Of a DNA stretch of 64,000 nucleotides, positions 1-9,504 are shown one piece after another; position 1 is the stretch's first letter; every line of letters begins with the position of its first letter. Made by a program: the position numbers and the translations under genes. This DNA comes from VBAS01 sp964581455 (GTDB taxonomy: Bacteria > Bacteroidota > Bacteroidia > Chitinophagales > Chitinophagaceae), in contig CAZOOT010000001.1 in the NCBI GenBank assembly GCA_964581455.1, forward strand, positions 1 through 64,000. Reading direction: 5' to 3'. The notes under the pieces are model-generated. The model saw only the letters and a program-made list of their open reading frames with translations. It did no database searches and had not been told where the DNA came from.

Positions 1-1430
1 GAAAAGAAGCTTTTGAACTTTACGATACATATGGTTTTCCAATAGATCTTACCCGGTTGATAGCTGCTGAAAATAAACTGGCTGTTGATGAAGCTGGATT
101 TGAAAAAGAAATGCAACAGCAAAAAAGCAGAAGTCGTGCTGCAACTGTAGTTGATACCGAAGATTGGATCATACTGGATGAACTTGCAGGAAATGAATTT
201 GTAGGATACCAGAAATTGGAGACAAGGACTAAAATTGTTAAATACCGGAAAGTAAAATCAAAAGCAAAAGAGGCTTATCAAATTGTTTTGGAAGTGACAC
301 CCTTTTATGCTGAGAGCGGGGGACAGGTTGGTGACAAAGGAGAATTAATAATTAATAATGAGAAATTAATTATTACCGACACAAAAAAAGAGAATGATCT
401 CATCATTCATATAGCTGATTCAATTCCCGCAGACCTGAAAGGCGAAGTGATTGCAAAAGTGAATGCAGAGAAAAGAAAAAATACGGAGTTACATCATTCT
501 GCTACACATTTACTTCATGCTGCACTAAGAAAAATACTGGGTACTCATGTTACGCAAAAAGGAAGCCTGGTAAATGAAGAACATCTCCGTTTTGATTTTT
601 CTCATTTTGCCAAAGTAAACGAAGAAGAAATGGCAAAGATCGAAGCGTTGGTCAATCAAAAGATCAGGGATAATATTCCTGTTGTGATTAAAGAAATGCC
701 GAAAAAAGAGGCAACAAAAATGGGCGCCATGGCTTTGTTTGGAGAAAAATATGGAGATACTGTAAGAGTAGTAATTATAGATCCTGCTTATTCAATTGAG
801 TTATGCGGAGGCACACATGTAGGTTCAACGGGGGAGTTGGGTTTATTTAAAATAACTCATGAAACAGCAGTAGCAGCCGGAGTACGCAGAATAGAAGCAG
901 TAAGTGGAGCGACGGCAGAAAACCATATCAATCAATTATTACTTCAGTTGGATAAAATAAAAGAGAAATTCAGGAATCCTAAAGATATTTCTAAAGCATT
1001 GGAAAATGTTTTAGAGGAAAATTCTACTCTGAAAAAACAAATTGATAACCTTGAGAACAGGTCTTTGGTGGGTATAAGAAATGAACTGTTGCAAAAAGAC
1101 GAGATCATCAATAGCATCAATTTCATTGGCGATATTGTAGAAGTAAGTAATGCGGATGCATTGAAGAAAATATGTCTTGACCTGAAAAACAATCTCAATA
1201 ATCATGTGGTCGTACTTTGTGCCAATATAGGGGGCAAACCATTTGTGGCCATCAGTATTGATGAAAAAGTGGTAACAGCAAATAACCTTGATGCTGGCAA
1301 GATCATTAAAGAAATTGTTTCTCCATTGATCAAAGGAGGAGGAGGCGGACAAAAAACTTTAGCTACTGCCGGCGGGCAGGATGCTTCAAAACTTAAAGAA
1401 GTGATTGAAAAAGTGAAAGCATTATTATAA
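1..1430 (+). CDS. alaS: Alanyl-tRNA synthetase, C-terminal part (5' end outside window)
   Basis: Charges tRNA-Ala with alanine and clears mischarged Ser/Gly-tRNA; cytoplasmic. The frame is open from base 3, and the first visible residues include the family stretch LYDTYGFPIDLT, so the aminoacylation core lies beyond the left edge. The visible part holds the editing domain with its zinc-type motifs HHSATH (about bases 490-507) and CGGTH (about 804-818), then a coiled coil and the C-Ala/DHHA1 domain ending in a glycine-rich GGGGGQ segment. The TTG at 57 is internal, not a start. The stop codon abuts the ATG of the next gene. Identification is secure; the 5' truncation is only the window boundary. 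Confidence 0.97.
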   Translation, partial: KEAFELYDTYGFPIDLTRLIAAENKLAVDEAGFEKEMQQQKSRSRAATVVDTEDWIILDELAGNEFVGYQKLETRTKIVKYRKVKSKAKEAYQIVLEVTPFYAESGGQVGDKGELIINNEKLIITDTKKENDLIIHIADSIPADLKGEVIAKVNAEKRKNTELHHSATHLLHAALRKILGTHVTQKGSLVNEEHLRFDFSHFAKVNEEEMAKIEALVNQKIRDNIPVVIKEMPKKEATKMGAMALFGEKYGDTVRVVIIDPAYSIELCGGTHVGSTGELGLFKITHETAVAAGVRRIEAVSGATAENHINQLLLQLDKIKEKFRNPKDISKALENVLEENSTLKKQIDNLENRSLVGIRNELLQKDEIINSINFIGDIVEVSNADALKKICLDLKNNLNNHVVVLCANIGGKPFVAISIDEKVVTANNLDAGKIIKEIVSPLIKGGGGGQKTLATAGGQDASKLKEVIEKVKALL

Positions 1431-2423
1431 ATGAAAGGCTGCAAAACTTTTTTGTTATCATTTGCATTTCTTTGCATGGCTACATCGGTAAAAGGCCAAC
1501 AATCTTTAATTGATTCTATTATTCATCCGGATTCGATCAGGCAAATTGTAGAAGTATTGGCTTCAGACAGTATGGAAGGTAGACTTTCAGGTTCACCAGG
1601 GAATCAAAAAGCAGCACAGTTTATTGCGGACCAGTTTGAAAAAGCCGGTATTTATCCAATTGCGGGAAACAGGAAGTATTTTATGGATTTAAAACCCGGA
1701 TGGTCCAATATTGTTGGTGCTATCCCAGGAAGATCAAAGCAGGGAGAAATAATTATTTTCTCAGCACATTATGATCATATCGGGACAATAGGGACTAGTC
1801 CCTTTCCCAGGGGGGTTGGTGGTAGTGCCATCGCTGAGAAAGGGGATGAAATATATAACGGAGCAAATGATAATACTTCAGGAGTTAGTGCAGTAATCAG
1901 CCTTGCAAAATATTTCAAAGCACTGAACAATAATGAAAGGACATTGATTTTTGTTGCTTTTACTGGTGAAGAGTTTGGATTAGTAGGATCCAAATATTTT
2001 GTTGAGAATATTGATACAGATTCAATTATTTCTATGATCAATATTGAAATGATTGGAAGAAGTGACCAACGAAACCCCAGACCATTTATTACAGGACATG
2101 ATAAATCTGATTTGATAAATATATTAAACAGGAATTATTATCAGTCAAAAAATAAAGCAGAAAAAAATTATTTTAAACCCGATCCTTATATGGAAAGCTT
2201 TTTATTTATTCGATCCGATAATTATCCCTTTGCCAGGAATGCCGTTCCAGCACACAGCATTATGCTTACTTCAGCTTATGATAAGTTCTACCATAACCTG
2301 AACGATGAACCTATTACCCTGGATTATATTATTATGAAAAAAGTGATTCAATCAATCGCATTAGCCGTTAAAGGACTCGTGTCTGGTACTGATTCCCCTA
2401 AAAGAATTGAAAAAGAAGATTGA
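1431..2423 (+). CDS. Secreted M28-family zinc aminopeptidase
   Basis: Probable exported metallopeptidase that removes N-terminal residues from peptides. Residues 1-22 are a signal peptide ending before QQ. Two-zinc ligands typical of M28 can be placed: H113 and D115 in SAHYDHIG, D147 in GANDNTSG, the E180-E181 pair in FTGEEFG, E206 in NIEMIGR (often Asp, but Glu also occurs in the family), and a late His in FYHNLNDEP. Length (330 residues) is normal for the compact secreted members. The ATG follows the alaS stop with no gap, so co-transcription is likely although no functional link to tRNA charging is evident. Substrate cannot be inferred. Confidence 0.9.
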   Translation: MKGCKTFLLSFAFLCMATSVKGQQSLIDSIIHPDSIRQIVEVLASDSMEGRLSGSPGNQKAAQFIADQFEKAGIYPIAGNRKYFMDLKPGWSNIVGAIPGRSKQGEIIIFSAHYDHIGTIGTSPFPRGVGGSAIAEKGDEIYNGANDNTSGVSAVISLAKYFKALNNNERTLIFVAFTGEEFGLVGSKYFVENIDTDSIISMINIEMIGRSDQRNPRPFITGHDKSDLINILNRNYYQSKNKAEKNYFKPDPYMESFLFIRSDNYPFARNAVPAHSIMLTSAYDKFYHNLNDEPITLDYIIMKKVIQSIALAVKGLVSGTDSPKRIEKED

Positions 2424-2434
2424 GAATTTTAAAA

Positions 2435-2548
2435 TCAATTATTATCAAGATCATTTTTGATTTTTGGACTCTCCTTATAAATTTTTATTACAAATCCAAT
2501 AGCACCAAGGCATATCGCTATAGCAATAATGGCTATTAATTCATACAT
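2435..2548 (-). CDS. Possible small membrane protein, start uncertain
   Basis: In the gap between the peptidase and the acetyltransferase the minus strand has a frame ending at 2435 whose product looks like a real membrane peptide. From the only in-frame ATG (2546-2548) it is 37 residues: a hydrophobic helix (ELIAIIAIAICLGAIGFVI) followed by a charged tail rich in K, D and N. The frame stays open upstream to about 2735 and encodes a second hydrophobic stretch (VVFLTVNLVLLIIF) but has no ATG or GTG there, so either the short form is used, an unusual start is used, or the 5' part is broken. Family not recognised. Composition supports coding but this is weak evidence alone. Confidence 0.4.
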   Translation of the reverse strand: MYELIAIIAIAICLGAIGFVIKIYKESPKIKNDLDNN

Positions 2549-2663
2549 GGTCAGTAGTTTTGGCTTTGTAAAGTATTCCAAAAATCCGGATTCAAAAATA
2601 ATAAGCAATACTAAGTTTACGGTGAGGAAAACTACCTGATGTAAATCAGTATTTTTACTGTCG

Positions 2664-3188
2664 ATGAATATTGTATTAGAAACAGAACGGCTGATACTTC
2701 GTCTTTTTACAGTAAATGACGCACAATTAATTTATGACCTGAACCTCGATGAGGAAGTAATAAAATATACGCATGACCCAATTAAGGATCTGGATCAGGC
2801 AAAAAAAGTGCTTACAGAAAACATCATTCCTCAATATGAATTATATAATTATGGCCGATGGGCCATTCATTTAAAACCCGGTCTTGAATTTATTGGCTGG
2901 TGCGGATTGAAATACAGGAAAGTGTCAGATGAAATCGATTTGGGCTATCGCCTAAAAAAAGAATTCTGGGGGCAGGGATTTGCTACCGAAGCAGCTCTGG
3001 CATCAATTAAACACGGGTTTGAGAATTTGAAAATCAATAGAATAGTGGGAAATGCAGAGCCTGGAAATATTGCCTCCTGTAATGTATTGGAGAAATGCGG
3101 GATGATATATATTGGAGATGGCCGGGTTGATGGATATCCCGTTAAAACCTATGAAATCTCAAATCCAAAACCTAATCAGGAATCCTAA
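2664..3188 (+). CDS. GNAT-family N-acetyltransferase (RimJ/RimL type)
   Basis: Transfers an acetyl group from acetyl-CoA to an amine, probably of a protein N-terminus or small molecule. The opening ETERLILR and the later GWCGLKY...DLGYRLKKEFWGQGFATEA segment (roughly residues 72-112) are characteristic; the GQGFATEA loop is the acetyl-CoA pyrophosphate-binding motif, and NIASCNVLEKCGM near residues 133-146 is the usual C-terminal signature. Full length for the family at 174 residues. It stands alone between a possible minus-strand small gene and a promoter-preceded PDZ gene, so the neighbours give no substrate hint. Confidence 0.88.
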   Translation: MNIVLETERLILRLFTVNDAQLIYDLNLDEEVIKYTHDPIKDLDQAKKVLTENIIPQYELYNYGRWAIHLKPGLEFIGWCGLKYRKVSDEIDLGYRLKKEFWGQGFATEAALASIKHGFENLKINRIVGNAEPGNIASCNVLEKCGMIYIGDGRVDGYPVKTYEISNPKPNQES

Positions 3189-3235
3189 GGATTTATTTAA
3201 CATTTCCGAAGTATTTCGTATTTAAAAAAAGTATT

Positions 3236-3243
3236 TATATTTG
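3236..3243 (+). promoter_or_regulatory. Candidate -7 box for the PDZ gene
   Basis: TATATTTG matches the Bacteroidota -7 consensus TAnnTTTG and lies 38 bases before the ATG at 3282. A clear -33 TTTG is not present; TTTC about 18 bases upstream is the nearest match. Confidence 0.45.
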
Positions 3244-3281
3244 ATCTACGAAAAAAAACGTAGAAATTTAAAAATAAAATC

Positions 3282-4328
3282 ATGAAACGACTTTTAGTAA
3301 AATTTGCAGTTATAGCTTTTGTAGCCTCTCTGTCTCTTCCTTCATTTGCACAGGAATCAAAAGAAAAGGAAAAAGATAAAGAAAAGAAGGATATTGAACA
3401 GATCATCATCACCAAGAAAGGAGATGATAAAGAAAAAGTAGTGATCGAAATTCAGGGTGATAAAATAACTGTGAATGGAACATCAGTTGATGACCTCAAG
3501 GACGATGATATAAAAGTGTTGCGTAATAAATTTAAAAGCTTTGAGGGATTACGGGGATATACTGATGGAATGAGGGCATTTACTTTTCCCCGCGAACATG
3601 GATCTAATTTCAATTTTAATTTCGATGATAATAATGGGTTTAGTTATTTTGGTTCTACAGATGAAAACAGAGCCATGCTGGGTGTAGTAACTGAAAAAAC
3701 TGATAAGGGGGCGAAAGTAAATGAGGTAACTGAAAAAAGCGCAGCAGAAAAAGCAGGAATAAAAAAGGGAGATATCATCACAAAAGTTGGAGATAGTAAA
3801 ATTGAAAACCCGGATGATCTTTCTGAAGCTGTTCGTAAAAACAAACCCGGAGATAAAGTAAGTATTACTTTATTGAGAGATAATAAAGAGCAAAAACTAA
3901 ATGCAGAGCTTGGCAAATGGAGTGGATTTGGTTCATTGGCTTTATCACCAAGAATGCCGAGTATGGATATTTTACGGGAAACAATGCCTCGCATACAATC
4001 TTCACCAAGAGCTGTTCCCTTCGGACAAACATATTCATGGTCCGGTAATTCTCCCAAGCTCGGACTTTCAGTACAAGATACAGATGAAGGAAAAGGAGTA
4101 AAAGTGATTGAAGTGGATAAAGAAGGAAATGCTGCAAAAGCCGGGGTAAAAATGAATGATATCATTACTCATTTTAATGATAAGGAAGTAAATGGAGCAG
4201 ATGAAGTAGCCAGGTTAGTAAGAGAAAGCAAGGATAAAAGTTCCATTCAGCTGAAAATAAAAAGAGACGGAAAGTTGCAGAACATAGAAGTGAAAATGCC
4301 AAAAAAATTAAAGACAGCTGATTTGTAA
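3282..4328 (+). CDS. Secreted protein with two PDZ domains
   Basis: Residues 1-23 form a signal peptide (MKRLLVKF...PSFAQ), followed by a very Lys/Glu-rich linker, so the protein is exported to the periplasm or beyond. Two PDZ domains are visible: one around residues 125-208 (MLGVVTEK ... AAEKAGIKKGDIITKVGD) and one around 252-343 (LGLSVQDT ... AAKAGVKMNDIITHFND). No trypsin-like protease domain precedes them, so this is not a DegP/HtrA protease; it probably binds protein C-termini as an adaptor or chaperone in the envelope. It has its own -7 box and a downstream terminator, suggesting a single-gene unit. Partner unknown. Confidence 0.85.
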   Translation: MKRLLVKFAVIAFVASLSLPSFAQESKEKEKDKEKKDIEQIIITKKGDDKEKVVIEIQGDKITVNGTSVDDLKDDDIKVLRNKFKSFEGLRGYTDGMRAFTFPREHGSNFNFNFDDNNGFSYFGSTDENRAMLGVVTEKTDKGAKVNEVTEKSAAEKAGIKKGDIITKVGDSKIENPDDLSEAVRKNKPGDKVSITLLRDNKEQKLNAELGKWSGFGSLALSPRMPSMDILRETMPRIQSSPRAVPFGQTYSWSGNSPKLGLSVQDTDEGKGVKVIEVDKEGNAAKAGVKMNDIITHFNDKEVNGADEVARLVRESKDKSSIQLKIKRDGKLQNIEVKMPKKLKTADL

Positions 4329-4347
4329 TAAAAAGTCATTATAAATT

Positions 4348-4376
4348 AAAAGCTACCTCAAAAGGGTAGCTTTTTT
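4348..4376 (+). terminator. Rho-independent terminator after the PDZ gene
   Basis: Perfect 7-bp stem AGCTACC / GGTAGCT (4351-4357 with 4365-4371), extended by flanking A-T pairs, 7-base loop, then a run of T. Confidence 0.88.
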
Positions 4377-4414
4377 GTTTGTGTTAAAACAAAAACTACA
4401 AAGCAGTAATTAAC

Positions 4415-4422
4415 TATTTTTG
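4415..4422 (+). promoter_or_regulatory. Candidate -7 box for gatB
   Basis: TATTTTTG fits TAnnTTTG and ends only 11 bases before the first ATG, predicting a leader of roughly five bases. No convincing -33 element. Confidence 0.4.
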
Positions 4423-4433
4423 TCCTCTTTTTT

Positions 4434-5906
4434 ATGGAAATGTCAGAAAAATATGAAGTAGTGGTTGGCCTTGAAGTGCATGCCCAATTATTGACAAAAA
4501 GTAAACTCTTTTGCGGAGACAGCATCGCATTTGGAAATAAACCCAATACGAATATCAGTCCTATTACGTTGGCACATCCGGGTACTTTGCCGAAAATGAA
4601 TAAAAAAGCCATTGAGTTTGCTATAAAACTTGGTCTTGCCTGTAACTGTGAAATTGAAAAGCTGAATTATTTTGCAAGAAAAAATTATTTCTACCCTGAT
4701 CTGCCGAAGGGATATCAGGTATCACAACACACAACTCCAATTTGCAAAGGAGGTTTTGTAAAAATTAAGACAGGCAATACAGTAAAAAATATCCAATTAA
4801 ACCGCATTCATTTGGAAGAGGATGCCGGAAAAAGCATTCATGATGTATACCCGGATCATTCAGTTTTAGATTATAATCGTGCCGGTACCGGCCTGGTAGA
4901 GATAGTTACTGAACCTGTACTCTCAAGCAGTGAAGAAGCTTATGCCTATCTTTCTGAATTAAGAAAGCTTGTTCGTTATTTAGGCGTTTGTGATGGAAAT
5001 ATGGAAGAAGGAAGTTTCCGCTGTGATGCTAATATTTCTGTAAGAAAAAAAAACATCCTGAACATTTCAAACGGGCAGGGAGAAACAAAACTGGGCACAA
5101 AAGTAGAAGTGAAAAATCTGAATTCAATCCGGAATGTAAAACGTGCAATAGAACATGAAAGTGAAAGAATGATCGGGTTGCTGGAGAAAGGGCAAAGTGT
5201 CACGCAGCAGACAAGAGGATTTGACGTGAATAGCGGAACTACATTTGAGATACGTGAAAAAGAAGATGCAGATGATTACCGCTATTTTCCCGAACCGGAC
5301 CTGACTCCATTTAATATTACTGAAGAATTTATAGAATCTATCAGAAAAACAATACCTGATTTACAGGAAAAAAGAGTTGCTGATTATATGAATCAGTACC
5401 AGCTTTCAGAATATGATGGAATGGCGCTGACAGAGGATAAAGCATTTTCCGATTTTTTTGAACAACTAATTCCCCTGACAAAAAATTACAAAGCAGCAGC
5501 CAACTGGATGCTGGGGCCGGTAAAATCATGGTTAAATGAATTAAATAAAGAAATTGAAGAGTTTCCTGTACCGGCTTCTTCATTGGTAAAACTCATCAAT
5601 CTGGTAGAGGAAAACAAATTGAGTTTTTCTTCAGCCTCCTCAAATGTATTTCCTTTACTGGTAAAGGAGCCTGCAGCAGATGCCCTGCAACTTGCAACCA
5701 GACTAAACCTGATTCAGGTAAGTAACCTGGATTACATAACGCCAATAGTTGATGAAGTACTTTTGCATTTCACAGAGAAAGTAAAGGAATTCAAAAACGG
5801 GAAAAAAGGATTGCTGGCTTTGTTTGTCGGAGAAGTAATTAAGCGATCAAAAGGAAAAGCAGATCCGAAAAAAGTAAATGAAATTATTCTTGAAAAATTG
5901 AAATAA
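4434..5906 (+). CDS. gatB: Asp/Glu-tRNA(Asn/Gln) amidotransferase subunit B
   Basis: Catalytic/kinase subunit of the GatCAB complex, which converts Glu-tRNA-Gln and Asp-tRNA-Asn to the correctly charged forms by phosphorylation and transamidation. Family motifs are clear: EVVVGLEVHAQL at the start, DYNRAGTGLVEIVTEP near residue 145, the GSFRCDANIS zinc/tRNA region near 198, and DDYRYFPEPDL near 280; the last 140 residues are the YqeY-like tail. At 490 residues it is full length. A second ATG two codons in is an equally possible start. gatA and gatC are not adjacent, which is common in this phylum. Confidence 0.97.
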   Translation: MEMSEKYEVVVGLEVHAQLLTKSKLFCGDSIAFGNKPNTNISPITLAHPGTLPKMNKKAIEFAIKLGLACNCEIEKLNYFARKNYFYPDLPKGYQVSQHTTPICKGGFVKIKTGNTVKNIQLNRIHLEEDAGKSIHDVYPDHSVLDYNRAGTGLVEIVTEPVLSSSEEAYAYLSELRKLVRYLGVCDGNMEEGSFRCDANISVRKKNILNISNGQGETKLGTKVEVKNLNSIRNVKRAIEHESERMIGLLEKGQSVTQQTRGFDVNSGTTFEIREKEDADDYRYFPEPDLTPFNITEEFIESIRKTIPDLQEKRVADYMNQYQLSEYDGMALTEDKAFSDFFEQLIPLTKNYKAAANWMLGPVKSWLNELNKEIEEFPVPASSLVKLINLVEENKLSFSSASSNVFPLLVKEPAADALQLATRLNLIQVSNLDYITPIVDEVLLHFTEKVKEFKNGKKGLLALFVGEVIKRSKGKADPKKVNEIILEKLK

Positions 5907-5922
5907 TAAATCAACCGTGCTC

Positions 5923-7074
5923 ATGTTAAAAAAAATATTTAGTGCTTTATTTATACTGATGATCATTTCCTGTAACCAGGAGAAAGAAACTACGCTTATA
6001 GTTTCCGGTTCAGTAAAAAACAAACCGGCAAGAATGATCTACCTGGAAGAGTCGCAGGTTTCCACATTGGATAAAATTTCAAAAGATTCCACAGTTATTG
6101 ACGCCGATGGAAAATTTTCATTTAAAAAGAAAGTAAAACAGGAGGGAATATATAACCTTCGTCTTGATCATGATGAATACCCGTTTGTGTCCATCATCAA
6201 TGATGCACCAAAAATTGTTGTGAATGCAGATTTTCAAAATGAGAATGAATTTTATACTGTTTCCGGCTCCGATGCTTCACAGAAATTAAAGGATTTTCTT
6301 ACTATCTCTGGAGAAAGGCTAAGAAAATTATTCTATATAAATAAGGAACTGGATAGTTTAAAAAGTATTCAGGGAGATATCAACTCCATTTCAAATATTG
6401 AGGAAAAACGAAACACTGCTGTTGCTGATTTGAAAAACTATACCCAAAAATTAGTTCAGGAATCTAAAAGCCCGACACTGGCTCTGTTTATCTTAAGTAC
6501 CTACCAGGGTTTAGCCATTAATCCAAATTTCAGGATAGAACAATTTTCAGTTGACAACCTGATCGGATTGCTTAATGAATTGGTTGCAAAATTTCCTGAA
6601 AGAAAAGAGATTGCCAGTATCAGGAATTCATTTGAGACACAAGTGGTGAAAACAGGATGGGTGGGTAAGCCGGCGCCTGAAATTACTTTGCCTGATACGG
6701 AAGGCAGAAATATTTCATTGAGCTCTTACAAAGGCAAATATGTGCTGGTGGATTTCTGGGCCAGCTGGTGTGGCCCATGCCGCCATGAGAACCCTAATGT
6801 AGTTGAAGCGTATAATAAATACAGGAATAAAAACTTTACCATATTGGGAGTGTCCCTTGATATGAAAAAAGAAGCCTGGAAAAAAGCCATCGTGGATGAT
6901 AATTTAAATTGGGCACATATCAGTGACCTGCAACAATGGAATAGCAAGGTAGTACCGCTTTATAATATCAGCGGAATTCCATTTAATGTATTGGTTGATC
7001 CCAATGGAATAGTAGTAGCTGAAAATCTACGAGGCAGTGGCCTTCAGCAAAAACTAGCTGAAATTTTAAAATAA
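5923..7074 (+). CDS. TlpA-like thioredoxin lipoprotein with N-terminal DUF4369-type domain
   Basis: Envelope-anchored thiol-disulfide oxidoreductase. The start at 5923 gives a lipoprotein signal peptide (LFILMIISC, lipobox Cys about residue 17); a GTG two codons earlier is less likely. Residues about 20-125 form a beta-rich domain of the type found ahead of thioredoxin folds in this phylum, a helical linker follows, and the C-terminal 130 residues are a TlpA/ResA fold with the redox motif WCGPC inside WASWCGPCRHENP and a cis-Pro region (SGIPFNVLVD). Such proteins usually reduce periplasmic cysteines, for example during cytochrome c maturation, but the client is not shown here. Confidence 0.88.
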   Translation: MLKKIFSALFILMIISCNQEKETTLIVSGSVKNKPARMIYLEESQVSTLDKISKDSTVIDADGKFSFKKKVKQEGIYNLRLDHDEYPFVSIINDAPKIVVNADFQNENEFYTVSGSDASQKLKDFLTISGERLRKLFYINKELDSLKSIQGDINSISNIEEKRNTAVADLKNYTQKLVQESKSPTLALFILSTYQGLAINPNFRIEQFSVDNLIGLLNELVAKFPERKEIASIRNSFETQVVKTGWVGKPAPEITLPDTEGRNISLSSYKGKYVLVDFWASWCGPCRHENPNVVEAYNKYRNKNFTILGVSLDMKKEAWKKAIVDDNLNWAHISDLQQWNSKVVPLYNISGIPFNVLVDPNGIVVAENLRGSGLQQKLAEILK

Positions 7075-7077
7075 ATT

Positions 7078-9405
7078 TTATTTTTTCACTTTACTGAATG
7101 TAATAAGTAATGCCGGGAGCAATATCAGGTTGGTGACGGTAGCTGTTACCAAAGTCAGCGATGTAAGCCAACCCAACGATTGAGTGCCGCCAAATCCACT
7201 GAAACAGAAAATAACAAATCCTGCAATCAAGACAAGTGAAGTATAGATAATACTGATTCCGGTACTATGAATAGTTTTAATTACAGTCTGTTTAATGTCA
7301 AAATTATTCCTGGGTAATTCTTGTTTGTAGGTGACAAGGAACCGGATAGTGATATCAATAGCAATTCCTAGTGCCACACTGAAAATTAAAACTGTGGATG
7401 GTTTTATTCTTACACCGATCCATCCCATAATACCCGCTGTGATCAATAGCGGAATGACATTGGGGATCAAAGAACATAAAAGGATACGCCATGACCGGAA
7501 TAAATAAAGCATACACAAAGAGATCAATCCAAATGCCCAAAGAATACTTTCTTTTAATCCATTTATGATAAAGCTGCTTCCTTCCACAAAAGTGACACTG
7601 GCTCCTGTGAGTTGAACATCGTATTTATCTTTTTCAAATAAAACATCCACTCTTTTTTGAATACTGTCCAGAATTGCAGGGAGCCTGTAACTTCCCACAT
7701 CTCTCATGCTTACACTGATCCTTGCTTCCTGTTTTTCATCATCTGTAAATGAAGAGACGATCCTTGAAAAAGAATTATTGCTTTTAGAACTGTCACCTTT
7801 AAACTCCAGGTAGGGCTTCAAAGGGATCATGTCAAATTCTGAGGGGATCGAATAACTCATTGAATCACCTTCAAAGAAAGCTTGTTTTGCAAATTTTAAT
7901 CCTTCAACGATATTAAGTGGTTTGCCAATATCGGGCAAGGAGGCCAGGAATTGTGATAAAGAGTCAATTTTGATCAGGTTATTCAGGTTACGGCTTACAC
8001 CTCTTTTCTTTTTAGTATCAACCACAATTTCCAGTGGCATTACACCATTAAAATTTTTTTCAAAAAATTTCAGGTCAGTATAGATTTTATCCGTTTTGGG
8101 AAGATCATCCACGATAAAACCTTCACTTCTTAACCTGAACATTCCTGAAATGGCAACAATTGCAATGACAATAGATGCACTATAAATAAGTTTCCGGTGA
8201 TTCAAAGACCAGCGTTCCAGCCTCGCTAGCCAACGATTCAACCTGGGATTCACCAGGTACCTGGTATGCCTGTTTTTGGGTTTGGGTAAAAAACTGAGAA
8301 CAACAGGAATGATGATCAATGAAATTATAAACAGAAACAAAATATTTATGCCTGCCACTGCTCCAAATTCTTTCAGAACCTGGCTCTGGGTTAACGCAAA
8401 TACAGCAAAGCCAATACCGGCAGTGATATTACAGAAAAGAGTGATGATACCCATTCTGTCCACCATATTGATCAGCGATTCTTTTACATTACCCGATTCA
8501 CTATAGGCTACATGAAATTTATTAAGAAAATATATACAGTTTGGAATACCGATGACAACGATCAGTGGCGGAATGAGTGCGGTAAGTAAAGTAATCTTGT
8601 ATCCCATCAGCACCATCGTGCCCAGGCTCCAGATCACTCCGATGATGACGACGGATAAAGAAAGCAACATGGTACTTACTGACCGGAAAAACAGTAAAAG
8701 GATAGTAGCTGAAAGAAGCAATGATGCTATTAAGAACCATTGCATTTCATCAGCAATTCTTTTTGCCAATACAGTTCTGATTAGCGGCAAACCACTGAGA
8801 TGTATCTCCAGGTTATGTTTTGCACCGAAAGCATTGGCAAGATCAGCGATGTCGCTTACTACTTTTTCCCTCGCCTTGGTAGCAAGTACTTCTTTGTTGA
8901 TCCGGATTCCCATGGCCCATGCATTGGTCTCAGGGTTGTATAAAAGATTACGGTAAAAAGGGAGATTGAAAAAAGTGTTTTTACAGCTGTCTATTTCTGC
9001 CTGGTCAAGTATAGTGTCCCTGAATATTAAACGTGAATTCAGGTTTTCAGAATCAGGATCTCTTAACAGATTCATTGCAGTAGGCAGGGCTACTACATCT
9101 TCCACCTTCGCTTTATTTTTTAATTGATGTGAAAGTGTCTTGTAATCATTAAAAAAATCTTTTTCAAATATTTTATTAGTTTGAATGCCGATAACCATCA
9201 GGTTTCCGTCTTCTCCAAACTTTTTTCTGAATTCCTGGTAAGCTTTGAACTTGGGATGATCTGTAGGTATGGCATTTGCAAATTCATAACTCAATTGCAG
9301 CTTTTTAGCTTCAAATGCCATAAAAGCTGTTAGTCCAAGAAGAGTTATTAATAGGATAACCCGGTATTTGAGAATGAATTCAGCAAGGCGCTTCCACATA
9401 TGCAT
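7078..9405 (-). CDS. RND-superfamily (MMPL/HAE3-type) exporter
   Basis: Large inner-membrane permease with the duplicated RND layout: one helix near the N-terminus, an extracytoplasmic loop to about residue 215, five helices, another single helix near 410, a second loop, and five more helices to the end. Single-subunit RND proteins of this kind export lipids, hopanoids or other hydrophobic compounds using the proton gradient. The ATG at 9403-9405 (MHMWKRL) is preferred to an upstream TTG; ATG 9397-9399 is also possible. It is divergent from the PorZ-like gene over about 100 bp. No periplasmic adaptor or outer-membrane channel gene is adjacent, consistent with the HAE3/MMPL class. Confidence 0.85.
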   Translation of the reverse strand: MHMWKRLAEFILKYRVILLITLLGLTAFMAFEAKKLQLSYEFANAIPTDHPKFKAYQEFRKKFGEDGNLMVIGIQTNKIFEKDFFNDYKTLSHQLKNKAKVEDVVALPTAMNLLRDPDSENLNSRLIFRDTILDQAEIDSCKNTFFNLPFYRNLLYNPETNAWAMGIRINKEVLATKAREKVVSDIADLANAFGAKHNLEIHLSGLPLIRTVLAKRIADEMQWFLIASLLLSATILLLFFRSVSTMLLSLSVVIIGVIWSLGTMVLMGYKITLLTALIPPLIVVIGIPNCIYFLNKFHVAYSESGNVKESLINMVDRMGIITLFCNITAGIGFAVFALTQSQVLKEFGAVAGINILFLFIISLIIIPVVLSFLPKPKNRHTRYLVNPRLNRWLARLERWSLNHRKLIYSASIVIAIVAISGMFRLRSEGFIVDDLPKTDKIYTDLKFFEKNFNGVMPLEIVVDTKKKRGVSRNLNNLIKIDSLSQFLASLPDIGKPLNIVEGLKFAKQAFFEGDSMSYSIPSEFDMIPLKPYLEFKGDSSKSNNSFSRIVSSFTDDEKQEARISVSMRDVGSYRLPAILDSIQKRVDVLFEKDKYDVQLTGASVTFVEGSSFIINGLKESILWAFGLISLCMLYLFRSWRILLCSLIPNVIPLLITAGIMGWIGVRIKPSTVLIFSVALGIAIDITIRFLVTYKQELPRNNFDIKQTVIKTIHSTGISIIYTSLVLIAGFVIFCFSGFGGTQSLGWLTSLTLVTATVTNLILLPALLITFSKVKK

Positions 9406-9492
9406 TTCTTTTATCTTGAGAATTGGCAAAGAAACAGAAAAATGACTGAAACTGGCTTTTCATCTGAAATCTGTGATTTTGATTAAGATTGA

Positions 9493-9500
9493 TATTTTTG
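9493..9500 (+). promoter_or_regulatory. Candidate -7 box immediately before the PorZ-like gene
   Basis: TATTTTTG fits TAnnTTTG and ends four bases before the GTG start, so a transcript from it would be leaderless or nearly so. No matching -33 box was found. Confidence 0.35.
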
Positions 9501-9504
9501 AAAA

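Noticed and set aside
57..1430. Start of a separate protein at the TTG of base 57
   Set aside because: The frame is open to the left edge and reads the alanyl-tRNA synthetase motif DTYGFPIDLT, so this is an internal codon.
3644..4165. Minus-strand ORF of 173 codons opposite the PDZ gene
   Set aside because: It is the mirror of a gene with two clear PDZ domains and a signal peptide; no motif of its own.
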